64,000 nt of DNA, from assembly GCF_019175345.1 (NCBI RefSeq), contig NZ_CP077717.1, positions 2,815,036 through 2,879,035 on the forward strand, in the 5' to 3' direction. The position numbers and the translations under genes were made by a program. This document shows positions 21,883 through 32,747 of the stretch, one piece after another. The DNA is from Saccharolobus shibatae B12 (GTDB lineage: Archaea > Thermoproteota > Thermoprotei_A > Sulfolobales > Sulfolobaceae). The notes beneath the pieces were generated by a model. It was given only the letters and a program-made list of their open reading frames with translations, did not search any database and was not told the origin of the DNA. Positions within the stretch are counted from its first letter, which is position 1. Every line of letters begins with the position of its first letter.

Positions 21883-22150
21883 AATCCTAAAAAGTGAAAG
21901 CAATTACTTAGAATTAGAGATAGAAGGGGAAGATCATACGTTAGGTAACTTAATTGCGGGTACCTTGAGGAAAATTAGTGGTGTAAGTTTTGCTTCATAT
22001 TATCAACCGCATCCCCTAACTGATAAAATAATAGTTAAAATACTAACTGATGGTTCAATAGCTCCTAAAGATGCTTTGCTAAAAGCTATCGAAACTGTAA
22101 GAGTAATGGCCTCACATTATATAGACGAAATAAAGGGATTAACTAAGTGA
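21872..22150 (+). CDS. rpoL: DNA-directed RNA polymerase subunit Rpo11 (RpoL)
   Basis: 92 residues, GTG start inside the csl4 end (the bases AAAGGTGGAAAT give both the Csl4 tail and the SD-like signal). [18 protein letters not shown] and [11 protein letters not shown] are diagnostic of Rpb11/AC19/RpoL. It pairs with Rpo3 in the assembly platform of RNA polymerase. Confidence 0.95.
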   Translation: MEIKILKSESNYLELEIEGEDHTLGNLIAGTLRKISGVSFASYYQPHPLTDKIIVKILTDGSIAPKDALLKAIETVRVMASHYIDEIKGLTK

Positions 22151-22419
22151 AAAAGGAGACAAGGATAGCAATATTAGTTAAAGTCGATTGTTTGTATGCA
22201 ATATGTATATTTAGGGGTAATTTCTTAGAAAAGCTATTTTTAGATATAAATGAGGAGAATCTAATTAAGCAAATAGCTACATCTTCCATAATTGATGAAA
22301 TCAGATATTCTAATATTGGAATTGGTGAAAACTTTAAAGAACAAGAACCAAAGAAAATATGTGAAAATCTCATAAAGAAACTATCAGAAAAGTTAAATAT
22401 AGATAAAGTAAATGGTTAA
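22147..22419 (+). CDS. Hypothetical protein between rpoL and tfs
   Basis: 90 residues, [19 protein letters not shown] onward, overlapping rpoL by 4 bases. Beta strands first, then an acidic and lysine-rich helical half. I do not recognise it. The close packing between two transcription genes suggests co-expression, perhaps a small transcription or tRNA-related factor; that is only inference. Confidence 0.6.
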   Translation: MKKETRIAILVKVDCLYAICIFRGNFLEKLFLDINEENLIKQIATSSIIDEIRYSNIGIGENFKEQEPKKICENLIKKLSEKLNIDKVNG

Positions 22420-22437
22420 GCTTGTAGCGTGGTATTA

Positions 22438-22773
22438 ATGAAGTTCTGTCCCAAATGTAACTCTATGATGGTCCCAAAGAAATCCAATGGTAAGAACACA
22501 TATAGATGCACGAAATGTGGTTATGAAGAGGAGGTTCCAGAGACAACAATAGTAGTGACAAGCAAAGTAAAACACAGTATTAAAGAAAAAACGCTAATAT
22601 TAGAAGAGGAGGAAATGCCCAGTGGGGCTCAAAAAATAAAAGGTGTTCTATGTCCTTCATGTAAAAATGACGAAGCCTACTTCTGGATATTGCAAACTAG
22701 AAGGGCAGATGAGCCACCAACTAGATTTTATAAGTGCACAAAATGTGGTAAAGTATGGAGAGAGTACGAATAA
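22438..22773 (+). CDS. tfs: Transcription factor S (TFIIS-like transcript cleavage factor)
   Basis: 111 residues from MKFCPKCNSMM; a GTG three codons upstream is possible. Two zinc ribbons: CPKC...CTKC at the N-terminus and CPSC...CTKC at the C-terminus. The loop RRADEPPTRFYKC contains the acidic DE pair that reaches the polymerase active site. It stimulates RNA cleavage by stalled RNA polymerase. Confidence 0.94.
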   Translation: MKFCPKCNSMMVPKKSNGKNTYRCTKCGYEEEVPETTIVVTSKVKHSIKEKTLILEEEEMPSGAQKIKGVLCPSCKNDEAYFWILQTRRADEPPTRFYKCTKCGKVWREYE

Positions 22774-22816
22774 AAGAATGAGAAAATCTTATTTTATTGA
22801 ATTCTCATTTTATGTT

Positions 22817-22906
22817 GGACCCGTAGCTCAGCCAGGACGGAGCGCCGGCCTTCTAGCGTCTAAGGAGGATAGCCGGCGGTCCCGGGTTCAAATCCCGGCG
22901 GGTCCG
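22817..22906 (+). tRNA. tRNA-Arg(UCU) with a 15-nt intron
   Basis: Full cloverleaf: acceptor GGACCCG/CGGGTCC, D-arm GCTC...GAGC, anticodon stem CCGGC/GCCGG, T-arm CCGGG TTCAAAT CCCGG, discriminator G. The anticodon loop reads CTTCTA-A once bases 22856-22870 are removed between positions 37 and 38, the standard archaeal intron place. Anticodon TCT decodes AGA, a very common arginine codon here. CCA is not encoded. Confidence 0.93.
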
Positions 22907-22977
22907 CACATATTATCACTTGGTATATACTAATTCTAGATACTCTTATAATCTCAACAAAATACATACAACACGAA

Positions 22978-24333
22978 ATGGACTATAATAAACCGAATTT
23001 TTCCACACTAGAATTCAAGAGCGTCTTGACAGCTGGTATGGGAGTGTTTACTGATGGGTATGAACTTTACGCGATCTCTTTAGTTTTCTATTATATACAA
23101 AAGGAATTTTTATTAAATGGGCTTGAGGAAGGAATAGTTATAGCTAGTGCGTATTATGGTGCAGCAATTTCTGCAATTCTATTAGGCTTTTTATCAGATA
23201 AACTAGGAAGAAAGTTCATCTATGGTCTCGATGTAGCTTTAATGAGTCTAGGAATACTATTTCAGTCGATATCAACGAATTTTACAGAGGTAGTTATATC
23301 TAGAATAATCTTAGGTTTTGGAATTGGAGCAGATTATGTTCTTTCTCCTATAATTACTGCAGAGAATTCAAATCCCAAAAATAGAGGAAAACGAATGATA
23401 ATAACATTTGCAGTACTTTGGGGAATGGGTGCAGTTGCCGCAGCATTTATCGAGCAAATCTTGCTCTTAATGAACATAGGGAACGATCTCATATGGAGAA
23501 TAGTATTGTTTATGGGAATCCTCCCAGCAATTTCTGTATTTTACCTAAGGAGAAAACTCCCTGAAACATATAAATTCTTGAGTAGAATTAAACCAAAGCA
23601 AGAAGAATTAAAGAAGTTGGAAAACGAAATAAAAAGTAAAATTGTAATTTCTCTAGATGAAGTTCCATTCTCAAAAAGATTCATATCAGCTATAGGAATT
23701 ACAATTATATCTTCTATACTCTGGCTTCTTTACGATATGTATTCCTCTACGTTTGCGATCTACGGTCCGATAACCATAGCGGGAAACTTGGGCCTAAATC
23801 CCATAGAATTCACATATTTGGCACAGTTTCTTGCAGGTTTACCGGGTCAGATAATAAGCATTTATCTAGTGGACAAAATAGGAAGAAAACCATTAATTGT
23901 AATAGGTTATGCTGGTGTTGCGTTTTGGCTTTTCATGTATACACTACTTCTCATGAATCCGTACTACTTTGGACTTAGCATACATATAAGTAATCCATTA
24001 AAAGCAGCAGAAAGTTTAACTGGAGAGGCTGCATTGTTAGGACTATTATTTTATCTTATGAACTATTTGTCATCAGCAATAGGACCCGCATCCATAATAG
24101 GGTCAGCTATGCTAACTTCAGAGTTAGTTCCAACCAAAGTTAGAGGAACCAGTCAAGCTATTAGTGTGGCAGCAGATAGACTCGCCGCAGCTTTTAGTAT
24201 TACTGCGTTTCCTTTGTTATTAGCCAAATTTGGACTTCCTGCATTACTAGCAGTATACTCAACAATTGCACTAGTATCGTGTATTATAACTCTACTTTTA
24301 ATACCAGAAACCAAAGGAGTAGAGTTAAGTTGA
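22978..24333 (+). CDS. Major facilitator superfamily transporter
   Basis: 451 residues with about 12 membrane spans. The MFS loop motif appears twice: [12 protein letters not shown] after span 2 and [12 protein letters not shown] after span 8. [17 protein letters not shown] in span 1 resembles the phosphate/organic-acid and sugar transporter subfamilies (GDxxE/D-type). Substrate not predictable. A long charged central loop ([17 protein letters not shown]) separates the halves. It is the last host gene before the provirus. Confidence 0.85.
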   Translation: MDYNKPNFSTLEFKSVLTAGMGVFTDGYELYAISLVFYYIQKEFLLNGLEEGIVIASAYYGAAISAILLGFLSDKLGRKFIYGLDVALMSLGILFQSISTNFTEVVISRIILGFGIGADYVLSPIITAENSNPKNRGKRMIITFAVLWGMGAVAAAFIEQILLLMNIGNDLIWRIVLFMGILPAISVFYLRRKLPETYKFLSRIKPKQEELKKLENEIKSKIVISLDEVPFSKRFISAIGITIISSILWLLYDMYSSTFAIYGPITIAGNLGLNPIEFTYLAQFLAGLPGQIISIYLVDKIGRKPLIVIGYAGVAFWLFMYTLLLMNPYYFGLSIHISNPLKAAESLTGEAALLGLLFYLMNYLSSAIGPASIIGSAMLTSELVPTKVRGTSQAISVAADRLAAAFSITAFPLLLAKFGLPALLAVYSTIALVSCIITLLLIPETKGVELS

Positions 24334-25462
<1,129 letters not shown>

Positions 25463-25476
25463 CATTACCCGTATCA

Positions 25477-26232
25477 CTATCTTGTTACGTCGTCAATTTT
25501 CGTTAGTAGTGATGGGTTTGACGGGTTTTCCGTTTTGTTATCACTATCTAAAACCTCATCCAACTCCTCCAACAATTTTTCCTCATAAACCTTTCTTCTT
25601 TCCACATATTCTTTATATACCCAATCCGGAAGCTTGACCGTATAATCGTCTACTGTCCTCCATTTCATCTTATTTGTTATTTTTCCTTTTATAATCGTTA
25701 TCTTATTCACCGCTATTTTAGCTACTGCCTTTGGCGTACCGTCAGGTTGTCTTCCGTTTCTCGTTATCATTATCAGCTTCCACCCCTTTTCCCTCACATA
25801 AAACGCTATATCGTTAGGGGAAGGGGTAGTGAAGATCACCCCGCTTACTATATTCCTAATAATGTTATATATACGGTAAAACTTTATCATCTCTTCCTTA
25901 TACCATAAATATTTTTGAAGCCATATCCCAGCATCGTCGAAAATTATTATTGGTATTGTCCTATCATTTTGCCTGAATATTTTCATTATCCTCAATGCAT
26001 CTTTAAGCTCAAAGAATAAAGAGTCAAGGGCCAGTTCCCATGCCTTGTCCGGTTCATGTCCTAATCTCTGGTAAACTTCTTTTGCCACCTTAAGGGCGTA
26101 AGTAGTCTTTCCCGTACCTTGTTTCCCGAAAATAATCGCACTTTCAAAGCCGTTAGTCTTATGGGCGTTTATAATTTTAGTCCCTAACCATAACCATTCA
26201 TTACTCTTCTTCATCTTCATGTTCCTTACCAT
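25477..26232 (-). CDS. b251: SSV1 B251, DnaA-like AAA+ ATPase
   Basis: 251 residues from MVRNMKMKK. Walker A IIFGKQGTGKTTYAL near residue 36 and Walker B IPIIIFDDAG near 105. This protein has been likened to DnaA and is a candidate replication or packaging ATPase; the role is not proven. Convergent with Int(C), 14 bases apart, and overlaps A153 by 32 bases. Confidence 0.93.
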   Translation of the reverse strand: MVRNMKMKKSNEWLWLGTKIINAHKTNGFESAIIFGKQGTGKTTYALKVAKEVYQRLGHEPDKAWELALDSLFFELKDALRIMKIFRQNDRTIPIIIFDDAGIWLQKYLWYKEEMIKFYRIYNIIRNIVSGVIFTTPSPNDIAFYVREKGWKLIMITRNGRQPDGTPKAVAKIAVNKITIIKGKITNKMKWRTVDDYTVKLPDWVYKEYVERRKVYEEKLLEELDEVLDSDNKTENPSNPSLLTKIDDVTR

Positions 26233-26665
26233 GGTCAAATAATTGTTTCAGAATTGATTTGTTTACGTTCTCTCTTGTCTGACCTGAACTAACGCGTAGG
26301 ACTCTCAGTATATCCCTCCTTCCTCTTCCTCCTTTCGAAACGAGATAATGTTTCAACTTATGGGCGTATTCCGCTAACTCCGTTACCGGTTCCTCACCGA
26401 AGTACGTCGGTAAGCGGGCGAATTCAAAAGCACTTAAGATTAACGATATCTGGTTTCCCGACAAATAGAACATTGTGTCCTTTGGGCTTACTAATTCATC
26501 TATTGCACGGTTTGTAACGGTGTACGGGTTTTCGATTTCCTGCAACTCTTCGTCGTCATCGCTATCGTTATTGATCAACGCCTCTAACTCTTCTAACTTC
26601 TTTCTCAACTCTTCGTTCTCTTTCTTTAATTGCTCTAGTTCTGTTAAGCCGTTCTTTTTAGCCAT
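26201..26665 (-). CDS. a153: SSV1 A153, conserved fusellovirus protein
   Basis: 154 codons. N-terminal coiled coil (LEQLKKENEELRKKLEELEAL), then an acidic stretch DSDDDEELQE, then a globular part with a basic patch KGGRGRRDILRVLRVSSGQ that may bind DNA. Conserved neighbour of B251 in fuselloviruses; overlaps it by 32 bases and the upstream 102-residue gene by 8. Confidence 0.88.
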   Translation of the reverse strand: MAKKNGLTELEQLKKENEELRKKLEELEALINNDSDDDEELQEIENPYTVTNRAIDELVSPKDTMFYLSGNQISLILSAFEFARLPTYFGEEPVTELAEYAHKLKHYLVSKGGRGRRDILRVLRVSSGQTRENVNKSILKQLFDHGKEHEDEEE

Positions 26666-26966
26666 TCAGCTCACCCACCAAATGTGCTAAGTAGAAGTCC
26701 TTTTGAGGATAAAGGTAAATATCAATCTTGCCATTAAGGTGGACTTCAGCAACGAAAGGTATTTGTACCCCGTCAACTACGACAATTCCAGACCACGTAT
26801 TACTAATCCTTATAAACCCTACCCGTCCAATGATATATTTTGCCTTTACGTCTTCCTCACTCGGCAAGAATAATATCTTTTCTATTTTCGAATCTTTAAA
26901 ATATTTGCATATTATTCTTTCTATTGCTTCTCGTCCATATGTTATTATTTCTGTTACTGAGACCAT
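26658..26966 (-). CDS. SSV1 C102-type protein (between A153 and B277)
   Basis: 102 residues; frame and length match one of the two SSV1 C102 proteins (a or b, I cannot assign which). Mixed helix and strand (GVQIPFVAEVHLNGKIDIYLY). No motif recognised. Adjacent to B277 with 1 base between. Confidence 0.82.
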   Translation of the reverse strand: MVSVTEIITYGREAIERIICKYFKDSKIEKILFLPSEEDVKAKYIIGRVGFIRISNTWSGIVVVDGVQIPFVAEVHLNGKIDIYLYPQKDFYLAHLVGELNG

Positions 26967-26967
26967 T

Positions 26968-27801
26968 TTAGCTCACCCCTTTTGAGGAGTTTGAGGGAAT
27001 CGTGAATGAGGGTGAAGTCGTTGTGGTCGTAGTATGTGTCACTGTAGTGTTCGTAACGTGTTGAGATAGCAAATGCGTTAAGTTTGCGTTAGCTATACCG
27101 AAACCTATCGCTACGCCTATGCCAATCCCCATGACAACGCCGATTATGAGCATCATCAGATCAGGCCCGCTTCCTACCCTAGCTAACGCTTCGAAGAACT
27201 TTGTACGTATCATTGCGCTCATTATTTGAGGCCCGTTTATCGCCTTAACTGCTAACTCTTTCAGTTTTTCATCCGGTTTAAGCTGAAGTGTGTAAGGATA
27301 ATTGGGTAAAACGAAATGCACGGCTACAAACTTTTTGCCGAATGGGAATTTTAACCTTTCAAGGAGTATAGGTTCAGCCGTTAAAACCCATGCCTTCCTT
27401 AACTTCTTCACTTCTAGCATTAGATAGCCTTGATTTTCTATAAGTTTTGCTCTTCTTAGAAATAGTATCGATAAGCCGTCTTGATTTTCTTGCAGTAATG
27501 CGACGTAATGCTCAGCACTGAATAAGCGTGAATTTATCCACTTCTTTACTACTCTAACCCTTATGTCGGCTTTATCCTTTTTCTTTACCTTTTTCCTCTT
27601 TTCCAGTTCAGCCTTTATCTGCCTATATTGCTGAAGCATTAATTCTGTTTGCCTTTTCTCATAAACCTTGTATAGCCTCTTTAGTACTTTGCCGTCAGCT
27701 ATTTGTTTTTGGGCTTCCTCATACTTTTGCTTTAATTCCTCTAGGCTTTGGGCTTTTCTTAATTCCTCCTCGAAAGCAGAAAGGAGTTTCCCATCAGACA
27801 T
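26968..27801 (-). CDS. b277: SSV1 B277, membrane-anchored coiled-coil protein
   Basis: 277 residues. Charged N-terminal helices (LEELKQKYEEAQKQIADG), a central beta-rich domain and, near residues 220-245, a glycine-rich hydrophobic segment (MIGVVMGIGIGVAIGFG-like) followed by a Thr-rich tail. Probably inserted in membrane or virion envelope. Overlaps A92 by 8 bases. Confidence 0.88.
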   Translation of the reverse strand: MSDGKLLSAFEEELRKAQSLEELKQKYEEAQKQIADGKVLKRLYKVYEKRQTELMLQQYRQIKAELEKRKKVKKKDKADIRVRVVKKWINSRLFSAEHYVALLQENQDGLSILFLRRAKLIENQGYLMLEVKKLRKAWVLTAEPILLERLKFPFGKKFVAVHFVLPNYPYTLQLKPDEKLKELAVKAINGPQIMSAMIRTKFFEALARVGSGPDLMMLIIGVVMGIGIGVAIGFGIANANLTHLLSQHVTNTTVTHTTTTTTSPSFTIPSNSSKGVS

Positions 27802-28072
27802 GCAAACACCTCAACCCAAGATAAAACAGAAACGCATTAAGAGATAAGCCCGTTAAGTAGTTCATGTAGTTTGTGTATAAGGCGAGATGTGAGACGATTA
27901 ATGCTGATGCCGACGCTATTATAAGATATAAGCCTAATAGCCTTCCATGTTTGCGTAAGTCGAAGGAGTTCTCTCTCTGTCTCTTTGACTTTCTTAACAG
28001 TAGAGACATAATGATAAATGTTGAATCTATTACGACTCCTATTTCGAAGTATTTTGCCGGTATCCCTATCAT
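27794..28072 (-). CDS. a92: SSV1 A92, small membrane protein
   Basis: 92 residues with three hydrophobic stretches (VVIDSTFIIMSLLL, YLIIASASALIVSHLALY, GLSLNAFLFYLGLRCL) separated by a basic loop KSKRQREN. Conserved fusellovirus membrane protein of unknown function, lying between A82 and B277 in the late transcript. Confidence 0.88.
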   Translation of the reverse strand: MIGIPAKYFEIGVVIDSTFIIMSLLLRKSKRQRENSFDLRKHGRLLGLYLIIASASALIVSHLALYTNYMNYLTGLSLNAFLFYLGLRCLHV

Positions 28073-28087
28073 CTCTTCTACCCCACC

Positions 28088-28336
28088 TCATATCCTTTCC
28101 TCCCTCAACCAATTGAAGAAATAGCCTAAGTTGACGAGACCAAGTAGTAGAGGCAGTACTCCTAAGTAAAACGTCGAACTGCTGAACGCTATATCGGTAT
28201 AGCCTTGGACGAAGACCAAAAAGGCGACTGTTCCTATTATGAATGCCATTAAGTTAACAAGATAGTTTCGGCTGATTAGCCCTAAAGCCGGAAAGAGAAA
28301 ACCCAAGATGTAGATTACATCCCCTAACGCACTCAT
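28088..28336 (-). CDS. a82: SSV1 A82, small membrane protein
   Basis: 82 residues, four hydrophobic segments (VIYILGFLFPALGLI, LVNLMAFIIGTVAFLVFV, FYLGVLPLLLGLVNLGYFF). Conserved among fuselloviruses. A palindromic TATA box (28359-28368) lies 27 bases before the ATG, so it likely starts its own leaderless transcript. Confidence 0.88.
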   Translation of the reverse strand: MSALGDVIYILGFLFPALGLISRNYLVNLMAFIIGTVAFLVFVQGYTDIAFSSSTFYLGVLPLLLGLVNLGYFFNWLREERI

Positions 28337-28358
28337 CAGGGAAAGAAAAAGAATATGA

Positions 28359-28368
28359 CTTTATAAAG
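28359..28368 (-). promoter_or_regulatory. A82 promoter, palindromic TATA box
   Basis: CTTTATAAAG, a perfect palindrome, centred 27 bases from the A82 start. The same element type precedes C792 and A291. Confidence 0.55.
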
Positions 28369-28371
28369 GGC

Positions 28372-28596
28372 CTACTTGCGGTGCATCCGCTTAAGCCTTT
28401 TCGCTAACAGTAGGGCTGACAGTAAACTACGTTTCTTCTCTTTCGGGATCTTAGCTTTTTTAACGTGCTTTATCGCCTTATCGAGATAACTTGCCTTTAT
28501 GTCACCGTCTTTTGTAAACGCCCGTTTGCCGTAGAGCCTCATAAGGTAGCGATGTACCCTCCCGGGTCTCTTTATCGCCTTTTGCACCCACTTCAT
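28372..28596 (-). CDS. vp2: SSV1 VP2, basic DNA-binding virion protein
   Basis: 74 residues with very many Lys and Arg (KWVQKAIKRPGRVHRYLMRL and a KRLKRMHRK tail). Known as the DNA-associated virion protein of SSV1; most other fuselloviruses lack it, and it is dispensable in SSV1. Its stop is followed by the A82 promoter, and it follows VP3 by 1 base. Confidence 0.95.
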   Translation of the reverse strand: MKWVQKAIKRPGRVHRYLMRLYGKRAFTKDGDIKASYLDKAIKHVKKAKIPKEKKRSLLSALLLAKRLKRMHRK

Positions 28597-28597
28597 A

Positions 28598-28876
28598 TCA
28601 CTCCTCCTTATACAACTTATACGCCACGACTGCGGGGACTATTATGAGGACTAGGATATAGAATAACGGCACTAAGGCTACGATAGTAGCGTTATTGCTA
28701 CCTACGTATTGCGGATTTGACACAAATGAAGACGTAGTAACAGTACCGGAAACTATAGTAGTGTAGGTTCCCGATGTGGTAACGTTATTTACAACACTGT
28801 TTATAGGGCCGAATAGTGCTATCCCTACGATGATAAAAACGACCAAAAAAATGATTGGCTTTAAACTGATTTCCAT
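28598..28876 (-). CDS. vp3: SSV1 VP3, minor capsid protein
   Basis: 92 residues: hydrophobic segment near the N-terminus ([16 protein letters not shown]), a Thr/Ser/Asn-rich middle, and a second hydrophobic segment near the C-terminus. The last 24 residues are nearly the same as those of VP1, and the DNA is identical for 61 bp. Membrane-spanning coat protein of the lemon-shaped virion. Confidence 0.95.
   Translation of the reverse strand: MEISLKPIIFLVVFIIVGIALFGPINSVVNNVTTSGTYTTIVSGTVTTSSFVSNPQYVGSNNATIVALVPLFYILVLIIVPAVVAYKLYKEE
28616..28676 (+). repeat. 61-bp identical repeat, VP3 copy
   Basis: Bases 28616-28676 are identical to 28902-28962. They encode the C-terminal hydrophobic hairpin shared by VP3 and VP1 ([20 protein letters not shown]). 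Flanking bases differ. Confidence 0.95.
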
Positions 28877-28886
28877 CCCTCACACC

Positions 28887-29321
28887 TCAGTCTTTGTATA
28901 TCTTATACGCCACGACTGCGGGGACTATTATGAGGACTAGGATATAGAATAACGGCACTAAGTTCAGGAGTGTGGCGTTAGTACCGGTTACTTGGGGTGA
29001 AGTACCGCTTGTGAGGTTGTTGACTTGGCTAACGATTACGGGCAATAGTACTATACCTATTAGTATGAAGATGAATAAGCCCAACAATACGCCTATGTTG
29101 GTTGCTTCACCTTTTGTGAGCTTGGGGTTTGCCTTTGCTACTTCCACGAACCTTCTAGCACTTCTAATTATGTCCCCGTCCCATGTCTGCCAGAATATCC
29201 TGTAAGCCTCAGTCATCTGTTCTTCGTTGAAGTACTTTCTGGGGTCGCTTGCTACTTTTAGTGCAACCTTAGCCTCTTTGAGTGAGGCTATCTTTCTTGC
29301 CAAACTCCTTAGGAGTCTCAT
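28887..29321 (-). CDS. vp1: SSV1 VP1, major capsid protein precursor
   Basis: 144-residue precursor. The first 71 residues are basic and helical; mature VP1 begins at E72 ([10 protein letters not shown]) and is 73 residues, as known for the virion protein. The mature part is two hydrophobic helices joined by a short polar linker with NATLLNL. The C-terminal hairpin is nearly the same as in VP3. VP1 coats the virion as a membrane-like helical hairpin. Overlaps B115 by 53 bases. Confidence 0.96.
   Translation of the reverse strand: MRLLRSLARKIASLKEAKVALKVASDPRKYFNEEQMTEAYRIFWQTWDGDIIRSARRFVEVAKANPKLTKGEATNIGVLLGLFIFILIGIVLLPVIVSQVNNLTSGTSPQVTGTNATLLNLVPLFYILVLIIVPAVVAYKIYKD
28902..28962 (+). 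repeat. 61-bp identical repeat, VP1 copy
   Basis: Second copy of the 28616-28676 repeat, same orientation, 286 bp away. It includes the VP1 sequence for the C-terminal hydrophobic helix. Confidence 0.95.
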
Positions 29322-29616
29322 CCTTGGTCAATATCGGCTTCCCGCTTACGTTTTTAAACCCCTCCAGTTCTGAATTCAGAATCTGAATTTGTTTCGCATT
29401 ATCGCGGATTTTTGCGTATAGCGTCCTACCTTGCTTATACAATTCGATATAGCCCTCATCGTTAAGGATACGCAAGTGCCTAAGCACTGTGGCGTATGAG
29501 AGTAAGAGTGTGTGAGAGATTAACGACGCTGACAAAACGTAGTTTTCCGCAATCAGTTGAAGGATTTTACGCCTCAGTATCTTAGCCCTTATACTGTTTG
29601 CGTTATACTCCGTCAT
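29269..29616 (-). CDS. b115: SSV1 B115, winged-helix transcription regulator
   Basis: 115 residues. A winged helix-turn-helix of ArsR/MarR type: [20 protein letters not shown], recognition helix [18 protein letters not shown] and wing [14 protein letters not shown]. Position just upstream of the capsid genes suggests control of late transcription. Conserved in all fuselloviruses. Overlaps VP1 and, by 4 bases, C166. Confidence 0.9.
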   Translation of the reverse strand: MTEYNANSIRAKILRRKILQLIAENYVLSASLISHTLLLSYATVLRHLRILNDEGYIELYKQGRTLYAKIRDNAKQIQILNSELEGFKNVSGKPILTKDETPKEFGKKDSLTQRG

Positions 29617-30113
29617 TCCGACCCCCTAATTAACTTGATTAATTCCCACACTAACACGAAGTTAACTATCAACACGAAGGCGGTCAAAAATGGCCCTAAG
29701 ACGGGTACACTACTCAATAGACCTACCGAACCCGTAAAGATATTAAGTAAATAAGATAGCACACTAGCAACAGTCTGAAAGACCCAAATGATCCAATTTG
29801 CAATATAAATAATTGGGGCTAACCAGCTGAAGCTTATTGAGAAGAGCGTTACACCGGGTATCGTTAAGCTAGGAATGGTTAAGCCGGGGAAGTTTGCACC
29901 CAAAATCGAAAACGGCGGAATAAGCGTTATCTGAGGCCATAATGTAATAGGAGGCCATCCCACTGTCCATGTGATTAGACTTGCCGTGAGTTGGGCTGAA
30001 GCATATGTAGGTACCGGTGGAATACTTGGCGGTGCTATACCCGAGTAGGCACCTACCACTAACGATAGGAAGACGTCAAACAATAAGACGTAAACGACTA
30101 ACTTAGTCCCCAT
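29613..30113 (-). CDS. c166: SSV1 C166, membrane protein
   Basis: 166 residues, signal-like N-terminus ([20 protein letters not shown]), several hydrophobic segments in the second half, and a Pro-rich patch (PPSIPPVPTY) between. Conserved fusellovirus membrane protein, possibly a virion component or assembly factor. Overlaps B78 by 11 bases. Confidence 0.88.
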   Translation of the reverse strand: MGTKLVVYVLLFDVFLSLVVGAYSGIAPPSIPPVPTYASAQLTASLITWTVGWPPITLWPQITLIPPFSILGANFPGLTIPSLTIPGVTLFSISFSWLAPIIYIANWIIWVFQTVASVLSYLLNIFTGSVGLLSSVPVLGPFLTAFVLIVNFVLVWELIKLIRGSE

Positions 30114-30339
30114 CCCTTGTCACCACCATACCCGCGATTAACCCGAAGATTATTGCGATACCCCAAAATAACGGTAAAAAATCCATAAACATTAGGACGA
30201 AAGCCGAGGCTATTCCCGTTATGATTGCCGGGATCTTTCCCGCTATCTTATACGTTAGCCCCATCATTGCCAGTATGATAATTACCCCTACCACCGGCCC
30301 TAAGCCCGTTTGCAAGGCTAAACTGATTGCGTCCGTCAT
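30103..30339 (-). CDS. b78: SSV1 B78, small membrane protein
   Basis: 78 residues with about three hydrophobic helices ([50 protein letters not shown]). Conserved in the family; function unknown. Overlaps C792 by 4 bases and C166 by 11. Confidence 0.87.
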
Positions 30340-32714
30340 TCCTCCCTCCCCATGAAACGGTCTACAAATACTTTAGCAAGTAATAGAGCGATACCGAATA
30401 CGAAGATGTAGAATAGGTACCAAGGCAGTAAACCTAAGTAGCTGACTGCGATTAACCCCATAACCGCACCACCCGAAGCTCCCGCAGACCCGCCGAACTT
30501 CCAGCCCAGCAGAGCTATGACGACCACGACCACAATCCCGATAATTTCCGCCCACGGCTGATACGCTGAGAAGTCATAAAGCTGACTGTTAGGTGCTATG
30601 TTATTGCTGAAAGGCTTAGTGTAGTTATAGTTAAGCGTTGTTGTGTTCACGGTCGTAGTACTGCTTACTGTAGTAGTGTTTGAAACGCTAATGTTTAACA
30701 AAGCGTATGTAACGCCGTACCAGTCTACATCCACAAGTTCGTAAGGAGTGTAACTCAACTTCAGCGTTACAGTACCGAACCCCGAAGCGTTAGTATAGCC
30801 CGTCGTATACTGTGAAAGCGTATTTGGGTTAGTCCCCGTCAAAATAACGTAAGCCTGATTTGCCGTTGCAGACTGCAAAATGATACCGCTAACGAAGAAC
30901 CAGTTCAGGTGTAGGACACCGGAACCGTAATAGAACCCTATTCCTATAATCGGACTAGTATTGCTTAGGGTAAGCACGCCTCCCGCTGAGCTAGTTATTT
31001 GTACATAGTTACCCGTTACAATCTGAAACGTTAACGTATTAACACTATTGTTTGCGAAGTTTAAGCCCGTTATACTGCTATTAAACGGAATTAGATAGTT
31101 ATTCGTTTGAGTTATAATCACCAACCCGTCATTAGCACTTAGCCAATACGCCTTGAACTGAACTATAGCGTTTGTTGTTACCATTTTCGCATAGGCAAAA
31201 GCGAGAATATTAGATGATTGCGTAAACGCTGATTGAGTTACATTCGCTACGGGACTATTATAAGTGAACTGGAAAGTCACAGTTATCGTTTGTCCTAATA
31301 GCCCAATTCTAGGATAAGAAGTAATGAATATCACGGGCTGACTCTGTGCGGGTAGGACTGTGAAACTCCCTTGATAATCTATTAATGCAAATTGTCCTTC
31401 ATCCACTATAACAGTGTAGTAATAAGTTATCGGGGTTTGCACTATCGGGGTGAAACTATAGGGGATAGCATGACTCACACCGTTTATTGTTACGTTTGCG
31501 ATTAGATTTACTGCGGTGTAATAGCCTAAGCCTGAAGGGTATCCCAAGAACGATGAGAGGGTAAAGCTAATAGTCTGTCCGCTTAGGTAAGTTCCGGAAG
31601 GTACGTTAACAGAAGGGTATAACGCATAGCCCTCAACGATTACTGGTATTGTTAAGTTGTAGTTTATCGTTTTCTGGGGTGTAACGATCTGAAGCCCTAC
31701 GGTTACGTTTACATACCACGTTGGTGGGCTGCCCTCAATTGGCCCCATATATAATAAGTATAAGCCATTCGGTTTCCCTAACAAGCTGAAAGCATAGGCT
31801 AGGCCTTGCTGAATTCCCGTTATCGTAAAGTTCTTCTCTGCAACTATACCCGTTATACTGTAAGAAGCCCCGTTATTCGCAGTTATGTTTACCGGGTTTC
31901 CAGCACCCGCATAAGCCATTAAGAAATGATATACATTGTACCCTAATGCGAAATAACTAACCGTCAGTTGTGCAGTAACCGGCATCGCATATTGATAATT
32001 AACTATTACCCATTGACCGTAGCCGTAGCCCGGCCCTATATTCTGTGCGTCTATAACGTAATTACTATTTATAGTAATCAGCGTACCGGGCGTTAATGAC
32101 CAAGTCTTTAAAGTACCGTTATAGTAGTAAACGTAAAGTGTGTTCTGTAGATAAAAGAACCCTAAACCTATTTTTTGTCCCACACTGATTGACCCGACTG
32201 AAACGTTTAACTGCTCAACTCCATTGAAGTATACGAATAAACGATAGGTCGGCATGCCTCCTTTCATGAGATATATTACGATTCCGTCCGGCGTGTAAGG
32301 TGCGGAAGGACCGTAGTTATTGACAAACCCCGCGGGAAAGTTCACTCCGTAGCCTATGGCGATTGCACCGTAGGATCCCGTATTGCTTGAGGACGCCAAT
32401 AACCAAGTGACGTTTAACGCAATGTTAGCCGTATTTAGGGATAACGAAACGTTGTTGTCAATATACTCTTGGTTCGGCAAAACCTGAAGGTAGTATGTGT
32501 TGTAGACGCTTACGTAAGAGGGGTTGAGCCATGGTGCGGTAGAAAGCGTTGAACCGTTAAGAGTAGTTCGTACGGTTCCTCCGTTAACTGTTATAGTCTG
32601 AGTGTAAACTCCCGCACCATTATTGTTGGGCCCTCCTCCGCCGATTAATAGGGCTAAAGAGTTGAGGGAAAAAATGGATATAAACATTATTAAGAATAAT
32701 AGTCCCCACTTCAT
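30336..32714 (-). CDS. c792: SSV1 C792 (VP4), large virion attachment protein
   Basis: 792 residues. N-terminal signal-anchor ([20 protein letters not shown]), a long beta-rich ectodomain full of Ser, Thr, Asn and Tyr with repeated strand patterns, and two hydrophobic helices near residues 725-785 ([15 protein letters not shown]). It is a virion protein and is thought to form the tail-end fibres that bind the host. Many N-x-S/T sites suggest heavy glycosylation. Starts 26 bases after a palindromic TATA box. Confidence 0.94.
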
Positions 32715-32735
32715 TAAGCGATAAAAAATTTATGG

Positions 32736-32745
32736 CTTTAAAAAG
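32736..32745 (-). promoter_or_regulatory. C792 promoter, TATA box
   Basis: CTTTTTAAAG on the minus strand, centred 26-27 bases before the C792 ATG; implies a leaderless transcript for the attachment-protein unit. Confidence 0.55.
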
Positions 32746-32747
32746 GG

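Noticed and set aside
22643..22933. Plus-strand ORF across tRNA-Arg(UCU)
   Set aside because: It is out of frame with TFS and runs through the tRNA; a shadow reading.
27837..28112. 91-residue minus ORF overlapping A92
   Set aside because: Low-complexity Arg-rich reading in the shadow of the well-supported membrane protein A92.
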